In this document: positions 39,735 through 48,608 of the stretch, one piece after another
Position numbering within the stretch: position 1 is the first letter of the stretch
Layout: each line of letters begins with the position of its first letter
Origin: JAHJSY01 sp964557155
GTDB taxonomy: Bacteria > Patescibacteriota > Minisyncoccia > Minisyncoccales > GWA2-38-27
Assembly: GCA_964557155.1 (NCBI GenBank)
Contig: CAZKZC010000001.1
Location: 1 to 57,443, forward strand
Direction of reading: 5' to 3'
Length of the DNA: 57,443 nucleotides
Program-made: the position numbers and the translations under genes
Notes under the pieces: generated by a model
Databases searched by the model: none
Told to the model about the DNA's origin: nothing
What the model saw: only the letters and a program-made list of their open reading frames with translations

Positions 39735-41267
39735 ATGAATCCATTATTTTTATTGATCCCAATGGGCTTTATTGCGTTGGCAATAGGATCTGTCTTGGGA
39801 TATTTCGCACGTCAATCAATCGCTCGGAAAAGAGCAGACAAAATAGAAACCACTCTTCAAAAGAAGATTGCTCAGGTTAAAAAAGATGCCGAAGAGATAA
39901 CATTAAAGGCCAAGCAGAAAGCAGATCAGATTATCAAGGATGCTAGTCGGGATACAGAGGACCAAAGAAGAGATCTATTTAGTGCTCAAAAACTTATAAC
40001 AAATAGAGAGAGCACTTTAACTGAAAGAGTGTCGGTTTTAGATAAAAAAGAAGATGAATTTCGTCAAAGAGTAGAAAAATTAAAAGAAATAAAAACAAAT
40101 CTAGAAGACTTAAGAACAGAATCTATTAAGAAACTTGAAAGAGTTGCTAGGCTTTCAAAAGAAGAGGCCAAAAGAGAATTGCTCAAAAATCTTGAGCAAG
40201 AGTATCAGGTAGAGCTTTTGGGAAAGATGCAAAAATTAGAACAGTCTGGTTTTGAAAAATACGAAATGAGAGCCAAAGATATTTTAGCATCGGCTATTCA
40301 AAAGTTTGCCCTTTCTCAATCTCAAGAGCTCACTACAACAACTGTTTCTATCCCCTCGGACGATCTTAAAGGAAGAATAATTGGGAAAGAAGGACGGAAC
40401 ATCAGAACCTTAGAAAAACTTACTGGAGTGGAGATAGTTATTGACGAAACTCCAGAAGCAGTAATGATTTCAGGATTTGATCCCGTTAGAAGACAGATTG
40501 CTAAAATTGCTTTAGAGAGACTTATTCAGGATGGTAGAATACAGCCAGCTAGAATTGAAGAAATAGTTCATAAAGTAGAGTCGGAAATAGTTCAACAAGT
40601 AAAAGACGCTGGAGAAAGAGCTATTTATGAAACAGGAATAGTTGATTTAGATCCTAAGGTAGTTCAGCTTTTAGGAAGATTGCGTTTTAGAACTAGTTAC
40701 GGACAAAATGTATTGCTTCACTCTATAGAAGTCGCTTTTCTAGCCGAAGCAATAGCATCGGAGCTAGGGGCTAATGTTGCCGTAGCTAAAAAGGGAGGAT
40801 TACTACATGATATTGGTAAGGCAGTTGATCATCAAATCCAGGGCTCTCACACTGATATTGGAATAAGGATATTGGAGAAGTTTAATGTTGGTGATGATAT
40901 TATCGATGCTATGAAAGCTCATCACGAAGAACATCCAGCTGAAACCCTAGAAGCAGTTATTGTTCAAGTGGCTGACCAGATTTCAGGAGCCAGACCTGGG
41001 GCTAGAAAAGATAGCCTAGAGCATTATATCAAAAGATTACAGGAGCTTGAGTCGATCGCTGAAGGATTTAAAGGTGTTGATAAAGTTTATGCTATTCAGG
41101 CCGGGAGAGAGGTGAGAGTGTTTGTTAATCCAGAGGTAATAAACGATTATGATGCTAAAAAATTAAGCAGGGATATTGCTAACAAAATACAGGAAGAATT
41201 AAAGTATCCAGGCGAGATAAAAGTAACCGTTATCCGAGAAAATAGAATCGTTGAATACGCTCGCTAA
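39735..41267 (+). CDS. rny: Ribonuclease Y
   Basis: 510 residues. Membrane-anchored endoribonuclease that starts mRNA decay. N-terminal TM helix (LFLLIPMGFIALAIGSVLGYF, about 4-24), a long coiled coil (30-200), KH domain (GRIIGKEGRNIRTLEKLTGV, about 212-270) and HD domain with KKGGLLHDIGKAVDHQ and AMKAHHEEHPAE. Typical length. Single-gene unit with its own promoter and terminator. With pnp and the NYN gene it forms the visible RNA-decay set. Confidence 0.96.
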   Translation: MNPLFLLIPMGFIALAIGSVLGYFARQSIARKRADKIETTLQKKIAQVKKDAEEITLKAKQKADQIIKDASRDTEDQRRDLFSAQKLITNRESTLTERVSVLDKKEDEFRQRVEKLKEIKTNLEDLRTESIKKLERVARLSKEEAKRELLKNLEQEYQVELLGKMQKLEQSGFEKYEMRAKDILASAIQKFALSQSQELTTTTVSIPSDDLKGRIIGKEGRNIRTLEKLTGVEIVIDETPEAVMISGFDPVRRQIAKIALERLIQDGRIQPARIEEIVHKVESEIVQQVKDAGERAIYETGIVDLDPKVVQLLGRLRFRTSYGQNVLLHSIEVAFLAEAIASELGANVAVAKKGGLLHDIGKAVDHQIQGSHTDIGIRILEKFNVGDDIIDAMKAHHEEHPAETLEAVIVQVADQISGARPGARKDSLEHYIKRLQELESIAEGFKGVDKVYAIQAGREVRVFVNPEVINDYDAKKLSRDIANKIQEELKYPGEIKVTVIRENRIVEYAR

Positions 41268-41275
41268 GCCAAATA

Positions 41276-41310
41276 AAAAATCCGCCGAAGTCCGACTTCG
41301 GCGGATTTTT
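41276..41310. terminator. 17+1+17 perfect palindrome acting as rny terminator
   Basis: AAAAATCCGCCGAAGTC and its exact complement around one C; A run on one side, T run on the other, so it can terminate both rny and the converging minus-strand gene. Shares the GTC-S-GAC centre and TCCGCC..GGCGGA ends with other repeats in the window. Confidence 0.92.
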
Positions 41311-41329
41311 ATTTCACCTTAACGGCTGG

Positions 41330-41716
41330 CTACTTTCTGTATATTACATTGTACCATGCTATGTCGTTTTCATGCAACTTCTTATCGGTGTGAATATCGT
41401 GAAAAACTAATCCACCCAATACTCCTAAGAAGATAACTGGTATTGATCCAATAAATCCGAAGAAATAGGCACTTAAAATAACAGCACCTCCCATCAACCA
41501 GTGATGGATATGAATTTCCCAATCTTTTAGATTAAAAGCTACACATTTGACCCTCTTTGTTTTTATATATCTCTTGCAGAAAATCTCTGTGCTTATATAT
41601 CCAACAATTGCTCCAATAGCAAAAATCAATGATCCATATAGAGAAACCAACAAAGCAACTCCTGGAAACATGAATTTTTTATACTTCTTAATTCTCTCTC
41701 TTTGATTTTTCAGCAT
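41330..41716 (-). CDS. Small His-rich polytopic membrane protein
   Basis: 128 residues. A basic N-terminus, then about three hydrophobic segments (about 15-45, 72-90, 90-105). Two conserved-looking histidine motifs, WEIHIHHWLMGG and FHDIHTDKKLHE, flank the last helices, suggesting a metal-binding site at the membrane surface. No family named. A TATAAT-like box lies about 20 nt before the ATG on this strand. Converges on rny. Confidence 0.68.
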   Translation of the reverse strand: MLKNQRERIKKYKKFMFPGVALLVSLYGSLIFAIGAIVGYISTEIFCKRYIKTKRVKCVAFNLKDWEIHIHHWLMGGAVILSAYFFGFIGSIPVIFLGVLGGLVFHDIHTDKKLHENDIAWYNVIYRK

Positions 41717-41751
41717 ATATTATTCTTATTTTATTATAGCATGTAATTGCC

Positions 41752-41825
41752 TGGAGCGGGTAACGGGAATTGCACCCGTGCTAACTCCTTGGAAGGGAGT
41801 TGTACTGCTGCTATACTATACCCGC
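41752..41825 (-). tRNA. tRNA-Gly (TCC), CCA encoded
   Basis: Acceptor GCGGGTA/TACCCGC, anticodon arm ACTCC-CTTCCAA-GGAGT giving TCC, discriminator T as usual for Gly, followed by CCA. Confidence 0.94.
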
Positions 41826-41832
41826 TTGTTTG

Positions 41833-41904
41833 TCGGGGTACTGAGATTCGAACTCAGAATAAATCCTCCCAAAGGACTTGTGCTAGCCGTTACACTATAC
41901 CCCG
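41833..41904 (-). tRNA. tRNA-Pro (TGG)
   Basis: Acceptor CGGGGTA/TACCCCG, anticodon arm AGTCC-TTTGGGA-GGATT giving TGG, T loop TTCGAAT. Eight bases upstream of tRNA-Gly on the same strand. Confidence 0.93.
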
Positions 41905-41952
41905 TTAATAATTAATATATCAAAAAAATCCCCAAAAGTCAATTACGACCCT

Positions 41953-41980
41953 TTGTAAAATTTCTTCTACGGGGTATAAT
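41953..41980 (+). promoter_or_regulatory. Leaderless-type promoter of the histidine kinase operon
   Basis: TTGTAA (41953-41958), 16-bp spacer, TATAAT (41975-41980), 6 nt to the ATG. Nearly the same sequence as at 31197-31224, so the two kinase operons may be co-regulated. Confidence 0.75.
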
Positions 41981-41986
41981 GAACTA

Positions 41987-42931
41987 ATGACTTTAAAGAA
42001 GATTTTATATCAATTGAACATTGTTGAACAGTGCAAGAAAAGTGGGGTTTCTCTTTGGCAGTGCCCTCAGTTTTTGTTTGTGTTAATGGGCATCGTTATC
42101 CTTATTACGATTTCTCTCGCTTATTTAATTGGGGCTAGGTTTATTGATAATCCTGAATTAGTGGCTATTATTGTTATGATAATTACTGGCATCTTGCTCG
42201 TCATCTCCTTTATCATAACAAGAAGCTTTGAAAGATTATCCGAGGTCTCAAAATTAAAATCAGAATTTATTAATATAGTATCTCATCAACTAAGATCCCC
42301 TCTTACTAATATTAAGTGGACATTTGAGGTCTTATCTTCCCAGGAATTTGCTGTTAAGCCAGAAAAAAAAGAAGAATATTACATTAATGTAAAAGAAAAT
42401 ATAGCTAGAATGGTGGAATTAGTTGACGATTTGCTTGTGGTATCTAAAATAGAAGAAGGAGCCCTTACTTTACATAAAAAAGAAATTGATTTAGGTCAAT
42501 TAATAAACGAATTGGTCTCAAGATACAAAGTATTTGCTAAAGCTTCTGATATAGATTTGATTTTCACGCCTGACAAAAATATTCACGATGTTATGGTTGA
42601 TCCTTCAATGCTCAAGATTTTAGTAGAAAACTTGATAGATAACGCTATTCGCTACACTAAAGGGGGTGGGAAGATAGAAGTTAAATTTAAAAAACAGGGG
42701 AAAGAAATACTATTTTCTGTAAAAGACGAAGGAGTTGGAATACCAGAAAAAGAAAAAATATTTATTTTCCAAAAATTCTTCAGAGCTGAAAATGCTCTTA
42801 AAACAAGAACAAGAGGTAGCGGATTAGGGTTATATGTTTGCAAGTCAATTGTTAACGAATCAAAAGGTAAGATTTGGTTTGATTCTCAAGAGGGCAAAGG
42901 AACAACATTTTATTTTACAATACCAATATAA
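41987..42931 (+). CDS. Membrane sensor histidine kinase
   Basis: 314 residues. Two membrane helices (about 28-48 and 57-78) with almost no extracellular loop, HisKA with SHQLRSPLTNIKW (phospho-acceptor about H101), N box LIDNAIRYTKGGG, G1 KDEGVGIPE and G2 RGSGLGLYV, and the C-terminal GKGTTFYFTIPI. It senses from within the membrane or cytoplasm. Followed by a response regulator and the pilus ATPase, which suggests control of pilus activity. Confidence 0.93.
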   Translation: MTLKKILYQLNIVEQCKKSGVSLWQCPQFLFVLMGIVILITISLAYLIGARFIDNPELVAIIVMIITGILLVISFIITRSFERLSEVSKLKSEFINIVSHQLRSPLTNIKWTFEVLSSQEFAVKPEKKEEYYINVKENIARMVELVDDLLVVSKIEEGALTLHKKEIDLGQLINELVSRYKVFAKASDIDLIFTPDKNIHDVMVDPSMLKILVENLIDNAIRYTKGGGKIEVKFKKQGKEILFSVKDEGVGIPEKEKIFIFQKFFRAENALKTRTRGSGLGLYVCKSIVNESKGKIWFDSQEGKGTTFYFTIPI

Positions 42932-42942
42932 CTAACACGACA

Positions 42943-43008
42943 CCAATACACGAATTAACACCAATGACACGAATTTCGTAACATTGGTGACCATTAGTGT
43001 GTTGGTGG
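42943..43008. repeat. Imperfect long inverted repeat (ACACCAAT...ATTGGTGT)
   Basis: ACACCAATACACGAATTAAC and ACCAATG on the left can pair with CATTGGTGACC and ATTAGTGTGTTGGTG on the right. It fills the kinase-regulator gap and may form a hairpin in the operon mRNA. Confidence 0.65.
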
Positions 43009-43017
43009 CGAGTATTT

Positions 43018-43383
43018 ATGAAAAAGATATTATTTATAGAAGACGAGGCTGCCCTTCAAGAAGCCTTTAGTGGTTTTTTAATGTCAGCTGGTTACAAGGT
43101 AATTAGCGCTTTAGATGGAGAAATAGGATCAAGATTAGCTAAAGATGAAAAGCCAGACTTAATTTTATTAGATCTTATTTTGCCTAAAATGAATGGCTTT
43201 GAAGTTCTAAAAAAGTTAAAAGGAGAAGACAAGACAAAAGATATACCTGTTATTATTTTAACCAACATGGAAAATATAGACGATATAAACAAAGCGATTA
43301 ATTTAGGAGCTAAGACATATTTAGTTAAAACAGAATATGAATTGGGAGAGGTTATCGAAAAAATTAAAAAAATCATAGAATAG
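43018..43383 (+). CDS. Single-domain response regulator beside pilus genes
   Basis: 121 residues from MKKILFIEDEAALQ; an earlier ATG at 42997 lies in repeat sequence. Receiver-only: FIEDEAA, phospho-acceptor LILLDLILPK (about D51), VIILTNME, and YLVKTEYE with the conserved Lys. Sits 4 bp before pilB and after a kinase, so a role in pilus extension or twitching is plausible by context. Confidence 0.92.
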   Translation: MKKILFIEDEAALQEAFSGFLMSAGYKVISALDGEIGSRLAKDEKPDLILLDLILPKMNGFEVLKKLKGEDKTKDIPVIILTNMENIDDINKAINLGAKTYLVKTEYELGEVIEKIKKIIE

Positions 43384-43387
43384 AACC

Positions 43388-45133
43388 ATGAAGATAGATC
43401 CTAAAGATTTAAAAAAGTTTATACTAGATGCTGGATTAATTAGCAAGCAACAATTTGAGAATGTTCAAAAGAAATCCAAAGCTAAGAAAAAAGACATAGA
43501 AATAATTTTACTTGAAGACGGATTGATGGATCAAGAAGATTTATCAAAGCTTAATGCCTACATTTTAGGCATCCCTTTTGTTTCGCTAAAAAAAGAGATT
43601 ATTGATTCAGAAATTTTAAAGATAATTCCTGAACCGATCGCCAGGAAGCATAACATTATTGCTTTTAGGAAAGATGGAACTAATTTAGAGGTGGCTATGC
43701 TTGACCCAGAAGATTTAAGAACAATAGATTTTATCAAAAAGAAAATTGGGCTTAAGATTTGTCCCCGCTTAACAAGTCCAGATAGTATTAAGAAGGTTTT
43801 AATGCAATATCATGAAACGCTTGAAGCAGAATTCGGAAATATTATTAAAAAAGAATCTGGTGGAATAAAGCAAATAAAAGAAAAGTCTGAAGACGATGAA
43901 AAAAACCTAAGAAAAGTTGCCAAAGAATTGCCTGTTATTAAAATTGTCGATACTCTTTTAAAGCATGCTGTTTTGCAGAGAGCTTCGGATATTCATATTG
44001 AACCAACAGAGAAAGAGGTCATTGTTCGTTATCGTATAGATGGTATTTTGCATGATGCTATGGTTTTGCCGAAACTAGTTCGGGCTGGGATTGTTGCCAG
44101 AATAAAGGTTCTTTCTGATTTAAAGCTTGACGAGCATCGTCTTCCACAAGACGGAAGATTTAAGATAGAAACAGGGGAATTTAAGTATTCTATTCGTGTT
44201 TCCATCCTTCCCACTTTTGCTGGCGAAAAGATTGTTATGCGTCTTTTGTCAGAAACTTCAAGAGCTTTTACCTTAGAAGTATTAGGATTTAGCGGTGATA
44301 CCTTGGAGGATCTTCAACATAATTTAAAAAAGCCAGTTGGTATGATTTTGGTCACCGGGCCTACCGGTTCTGGTAAAACGACGACTCTTTATTCAATGCT
44401 TGATATTCTTAACACCCCCGAGGTTAATATCTCTACAGTTGAAGATCCAATTGAATATAGAATGCAAAGAATCAATCAAACACAAACAAACGCTAAAATA
44501 GGTTTAACTTTTGCATCTGGCCTTCGTTCGCTGGTTAGGCAAGACCCCGATATTATAATGGTTGGAGAAATTAGAGATACCGAAACATCGTCTTTAGCTA
44601 TTAATGCTGCTCTAACGGGACATTTGGTTTTATCTACCCTGCACACAACAGACGCTGCCGGAGCTATTCCAAGATTGATTGATATGAAAGCAGAACCATT
44701 TTTGATTTCTTCTACTCTAAATGTAATTATTGCTCAAAGGTTAGTTAGACGCTTATGCTCTAATAGTGAAAAATATATCTTGAAAGACTCTGAAATTAAA
44801 GACCTATCTAAATCTTGTGATTTAGAAAAAGTTTTAAATGTTTTAATAAAAGAAAAAGTAGTGAAAGCAAATGCTACCTTTAAAGATATTCCTTTTTATA
44901 AGCCGGTTGCTTCAAAGAGTTGTGAAGATGGTTACAAGGGAAGAGTTGGAATTTACGAAGTCTTAAATGTAACAGAAACTATTAAAGAATTAATTGTTAA
45001 ACGAGCAACAAGCGACGAAATTCAAGCAAGAGCTCAGCAAGAAGGAATGAGAACAATGATGGAAGATGGCTTTATCAAAGCCGCTCAAGGTCAAACAACC
45101 ATAGAAGAAGTCCTCCGTGTAATCATGGAATAA
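43388..45133 (+). CDS. pilB: Type IV pilus extension ATPase PilB
   Basis: 581 residues. N-terminal MshEN/GspE-N domain (about 1-150), then the secretion ATPase core: Walker A GPTGSGKTTTLY (about 324-335), Asp box and Walker B-region DIIMVGEIRDTETS, His box TGHLVLSTLHTTDA. A Cys-containing loop (RLCSNSEKY ... KSCEDGYKGR) replaces the common tetracysteine zinc site, with only some of the cysteines obvious. Powers pilin polymerisation. Start overlaps none; its stop overlaps pilC by one base (TAATG). Confidence 0.95.
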   Translation: MKIDPKDLKKFILDAGLISKQQFENVQKKSKAKKKDIEIILLEDGLMDQEDLSKLNAYILGIPFVSLKKEIIDSEILKIIPEPIARKHNIIAFRKDGTNLEVAMLDPEDLRTIDFIKKKIGLKICPRLTSPDSIKKVLMQYHETLEAEFGNIIKKESGGIKQIKEKSEDDEKNLRKVAKELPVIKIVDTLLKHAVLQRASDIHIEPTEKEVIVRYRIDGILHDAMVLPKLVRAGIVARIKVLSDLKLDEHRLPQDGRFKIETGEFKYSIRVSILPTFAGEKIVMRLLSETSRAFTLEVLGFSGDTLEDLQHNLKKPVGMILVTGPTGSGKTTTLYSMLDILNTPEVNISTVEDPIEYRMQRINQTQTNAKIGLTFASGLRSLVRQDPDIIMVGEIRDTETSSLAINAALTGHLVLSTLHTTDAAGAIPRLIDMKAEPFLISSTLNVIIAQRLVRRLCSNSEKYILKDSEIKDLSKSCDLEKVLNVLIKEKVVKANATFKDIPFYKPVASKSCEDGYKGRVGIYEVLNVTETIKELIVKRATSDEIQARAQQEGMRTMMEDGFIKAAQGQTTIEEVLRVIME

Positions 45134-46350
45134 TGGCACGATATTTATATATTGCAAAAAATAGGAAGGGGGAATCACAGAAAGGAGTGATGGAAGCAAG
45201 AGACGAGCACGAGCTTGCTGGAATTCTTCGAGAAGAAGGATGTATTTTGATTAAAGCAGAGTTAGAAAGTCAAAAAATAAAAAGAAAATTCCCTGTTCAT
45301 TTTTTATTTTTTGGGAGAGTGTCTTTGGTTGAAAAAACAATGTTTACCAGAAATCTTAAAGTGATGGTTGCTTCAGGTATTCCTCTTCCGAGGGCCCTAG
45401 ATATTTTAATTGCCCAAAGTAAAAGTAAAAAATTTAAAAAGGTTATTTTAAAAATTAAAGAAGATGTTATTAAGGGTTTAGCTTTTTCTGATGCGGTGGC
45501 TAAGCATCCTAGTATTTTTCCAGAAGTTTTTAGCAATATGGTAAAAGTTGGTGAAGAAAGTGGAACCTTGGAAGATGTTCTAGAAGTTCTAACCAAGCAA
45601 ATGGAAAAGGAACACGAAATAAAATCCAGAGTGAAAGGAGCAATGATATACCCGGCTGTTATATTGGTAGCTATGTTCGGGATTGGGACATTGATGCTTA
45701 TCTTGGTCGTTCCAAAATTGTCCAAACTTTTTGATGATCTAAAAATGGAACTTCCTTTGTCAACGAGAGTAATTGTTGCCATCGGCAATTTTTTAAGTGC
45801 CTACTGGTATGCCATTCCAGTGGTAGTGGTGGCTTTAGTATTTTTAGTGAGAATCATTTTAAAGACCAAAATAGGCAAAAGAGGTTTTGATGCCATGATT
45901 CTAAAAATCCCTATTATCTCACCGATTATTAGGAAAATGTATTCGGCTAGAACGATTAGAACCCTCTCTTCTCTCATTTCTTCTGGGGTACCTATTGTTA
46001 GGTCGTTAGAGATTGTATCAGGGTCTTTGGAGAATATTTATTACAAGGAAGCGATAAAAAAATCATCAGAAAAAGTTAGAAAGGGAAGTAAATTGTCAGA
46101 AGCCTTGGAACCATATGATAATATTTATCCGACTTTAGTGATTCAAATGATAGCAGTTGGAGAAGAAACGGGAGAAACATCTTCTGTTCTTGCCAAGTTA
46201 GCTGATTTCTTTGAGCAAGAAGTTAACGAAGCTACAAAAAATTTATCATCCGTAATTGAGCCAATTTTGATGTTAATTATTGGAGCAGCCGTTGGGTTTT
46301 TTGCTATTTCAATGATCCAACCAATGTATTCCATGATGGAAGGAGTATGA
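45133..46350 (+). CDS. pilC: Type IV pilus inner-membrane platform protein PilC
   Basis: 405 residues. Two GspF/PilC cytoplasmic helical domains separated by membrane spans (about 170-190, 220-240 and 375-395), with FTRNLKVMVASGIPLPRALD and TIRTLSSLISSGVPIVRSLE as the two repeats. Couples PilB to pilus assembly. TAATG overlap with pilB and 4-bp overlap (ATGA) with the next gene. A typical length for the family. Confidence 0.95.
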   Translation: MARYLYIAKNRKGESQKGVMEARDEHELAGILREEGCILIKAELESQKIKRKFPVHFLFFGRVSLVEKTMFTRNLKVMVASGIPLPRALDILIAQSKSKKFKKVILKIKEDVIKGLAFSDAVAKHPSIFPEVFSNMVKVGEESGTLEDVLEVLTKQMEKEHEIKSRVKGAMIYPAVILVAMFGIGTLMLILVVPKLSKLFDDLKMELPLSTRVIVAIGNFLSAYWYAIPVVVVALVFLVRIILKTKIGKRGFDAMILKIPIISPIIRKMYSARTIRTLSSLISSGVPIVRSLEIVSGSLENIYYKEAIKKSSEKVRKGSKLSEALEPYDNIYPTLVIQMIAVGEETGETSSVLAKLADFFEQEVNEATKNLSSVIEPILMLIIGAAVGFFAISMIQPMYSMMEGV

Positions 46351-47630
46351 CCAGGCAAAAAGCATTTACATTAATAGAAGTATTGGTCGGGACATTTTTG
46401 GTTCTGGTTGTTTTTTTGGGTATTTTTACTGCTTATCAATTAGGGCTGAAGGTTGTTGGACAGAGTAAGTATAAGATTACAGCAACAGCTATTGCTAGTG
46501 GTGAATTAGAGCAAATTAAAAATTTGTCTTATGATGTTATTGGAGTGATTGGAGGATTTCCAGAAGGAATTCTAGAAGCATCGAAAACTAAAAATATTAA
46601 TGGTATAGATTATACGGTTGATATAAGAGTGGATTATATAGTTGATACGGCTGATGGTATTTCATTTCCCGAAGATAATTGCCCTAATGATTATAAAAAA
46701 ATAGAAGTGAAGGTTTCTTGGACGGATTCTTTGTCGGGAGATGTTAAGTTAGTTGCCGACATTTCACCGGAAACTTTAGCTCAAGAATGTGATGAGGAGG
46801 GGGGAATTCTTTTGATTCAGGTCTTTGATGCTTATGGAATAATGATTGCTTCTCCGCTGATTGAAATAAAAGATCCCAACACGGATCAAACTATAAAAAT
46901 GGTAACTCCTGACGATGGATCTCATTTCTTTTCGTTATCGCCTAACAATTATAAAGTGGTTATAACTAAATCTGGCAACAGCACATCAAGAACTTATGGT
47001 ATTGAAGAAGTAACTAATCCAGAAAAACCACATCCGATTGTTTTGGATGGTCAGCTTACTGAAGTAAGTTTTTCCATTGATAGATTGAGTTCAATGACCA
47101 TTGAAACTGTTGGACCTGAAGAACTAGAGTATCCAATTATTTCAAACGCTGGTTTTTATTTAACAGGAGCAAAATTAATCGGTACAGATATTAATGAAGA
47201 CCCTGTTTATAAGTATTCTGAATATCAGATAACCAATGAATCTGGTCAGGTAGCAATTTCTAATTTAGAATGGGATTCGTATGCTTTTCTTCTGGATAAT
47301 TTTAATCTAATAGATCCTATAGGGTCGGTTGGCTTAGCTCCTAACGAAAACAAAACGGTTAGATTGGTTTTGCAGGCAGACAACTCTCTTTTAGTTACCG
47401 TTCAAGACCTTGAAACTAGTGAGCCCATTTTTTCAGCTGAAACTAGATTGATTGGTTCGGAATACGATATTATTCAATATACTGACGAAGATGGAAAAAC
47501 TTATTATATACCTCTTGGATCAGCTGTTTACAATATAGACATAGTTGCCCCTGGATATAATACCTATTCGGGATCGGTTTCTGTCTCTGGAGATACGACA
47601 AAAGTAATTAATCTTCAACGGATAGAATAA
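46347..47630 (+). CDS. Type IV pilin-like protein with carboxypeptidase-regulatory-like repeats
   Basis: 427 residues. Prepilin-type N-terminus RQKAFTLIEVLVGTFLVLVV with the conserved Glu at mature position 5; the residue before Phe is Ala rather than Gly. The following region resembles PilV-type minor pilins, then at least two beta-rich modules (ILLIQVFDAYGIMIASPLIE; LLVTVQDLETSEPIFSAETR) like carboxypeptidase regulatory or Ig-like folds. The long extracellular part suggests a tip adhesin. It overlaps pilC. Confidence 0.87.
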   Translation: MTRQKAFTLIEVLVGTFLVLVVFLGIFTAYQLGLKVVGQSKYKITATAIASGELEQIKNLSYDVIGVIGGFPEGILEASKTKNINGIDYTVDIRVDYIVDTADGISFPEDNCPNDYKKIEVKVSWTDSLSGDVKLVADISPETLAQECDEEGGILLIQVFDAYGIMIASPLIEIKDPNTDQTIKMVTPDDGSHFFSLSPNNYKVVITKSGNSTSRTYGIEEVTNPEKPHPIVLDGQLTEVSFSIDRLSSMTIETVGPEELEYPIISNAGFYLTGAKLIGTDINEDPVYKYSEYQITNESGQVAISNLEWDSYAFLLDNFNLIDPIGSVGLAPNENKTVRLVLQADNSLLVTVQDLETSEPIFSAETRLIGSEYDIIQYTDEDGKTYYIPLGSAVYNIDIVAPGYNTYSGSVSVSGDTTKVINLQRIE

Positions 47631-47632
47631 TC

Positions 47633-48604
47633 ATGAAAGGTTTTACATTAATAGAAACATTAATCGCCGTAGCCATTTTAGTTTTATTAACGGGAATAAT
47701 TTTTGGCTCTATTGTTTTATTATATAAGTCTCAATCTTTTGCTTGGCAACAATCATTAGCTCTTGATGAAGCAAGAATGGGAATAAAAACAATGGTTAGG
47801 GAAATAAGAGAAGCCAGATTTGGAGACGACGGTTCTTATCCTATTGAGAAAGCTGATGATAAAGAGTTTATTTTTTATGCTGATATTGATAAAGATGGAG
47901 AAACAGAGAAAGTCAGATATTTTATTGGAGCAGCTGAAACGGGAAGTCAAACACAAGAATGTGTTTCGTTTGCTGATGGCGGTTCTTGCAATATTACTTT
48001 TACAGATTTTTTTCAAGGAACACCCGTTTCGGCCCAAATCAAAGTTTCTGTAGAAGGAGATTTTGGTTGGGATGGTCAAGAATATGCTGATGTTTATGCC
48101 GATGGCTCAAGTTTAAGTAGGGTTTGTAATACTGGCTGTTCTGATTGTCCGGGAATTTGGCAAGGAGATGTTATTTTTGATATAACTGACCATGCCGTGG
48201 ATAATTATTTAGATATTTTAATAGATTCTAATTATAGAGTTAATGATATTTGTAATTGGCAGAATCCTAATCACTCGATGAAAGTCAAAGTTGAACTTAA
48301 TTGGGAAGAAGATAATCCAGAGCTAGATCATTTATTTAAAAAAGGAATAACTAATCCAACAACAAGCCCTATTTCTTATCCGACAGAATCAGAAGAAGTG
48401 ACTATTATAAGTTCTTATGTTCGAAATACTCCGCCTATTTTTAAGTATTATAATGCTGATGGAAATGAAATAACGGAGCATCCCATCAGACTATCTGACA
48501 CTAAAGTTATGAAAGTGCATTTAGTTGTTAATGTTAATCCGAATCATCAACCAGGCGATGTAGAATTAGAATCTTACATCCAGCTCCGCAACTTAAAAGA
48601 ATAA
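47633..48604 (+). CDS. Type IV pilin-like protein (PilW/GspJ-like)
   Basis: 323 residues. Class III-type signal MKGFTLIETLIAVAILVLLT with Gly before Phe and Glu5, then a minor-pilin head (ALDEARMGIKTMVREIREAR) and a Cys-containing C-terminal region (CNTGCSDCPGIWQGD). Probably a minor pilin that helps start assembly or sits at the tip. Spaced 2 bp from the upstream gene. Confidence 0.87.
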   Translation: MKGFTLIETLIAVAILVLLTGIIFGSIVLLYKSQSFAWQQSLALDEARMGIKTMVREIREARFGDDGSYPIEKADDKEFIFYADIDKDGETEKVRYFIGAAETGSQTQECVSFADGGSCNITFTDFFQGTPVSAQIKVSVEGDFGWDGQEYADVYADGSSLSRVCNTGCSDCPGIWQGDVIFDITDHAVDNYLDILIDSNYRVNDICNWQNPNHSMKVKVELNWEEDNPELDHLFKKGITNPTTSPISYPTESEEVTIISSYVRNTPPIFKYYNADGNEITEHPIRLSDTKVMKVHLVVNVNPNHQPGDVELESYIQLRNLKE

Positions 48605-48608
48605 ACTT

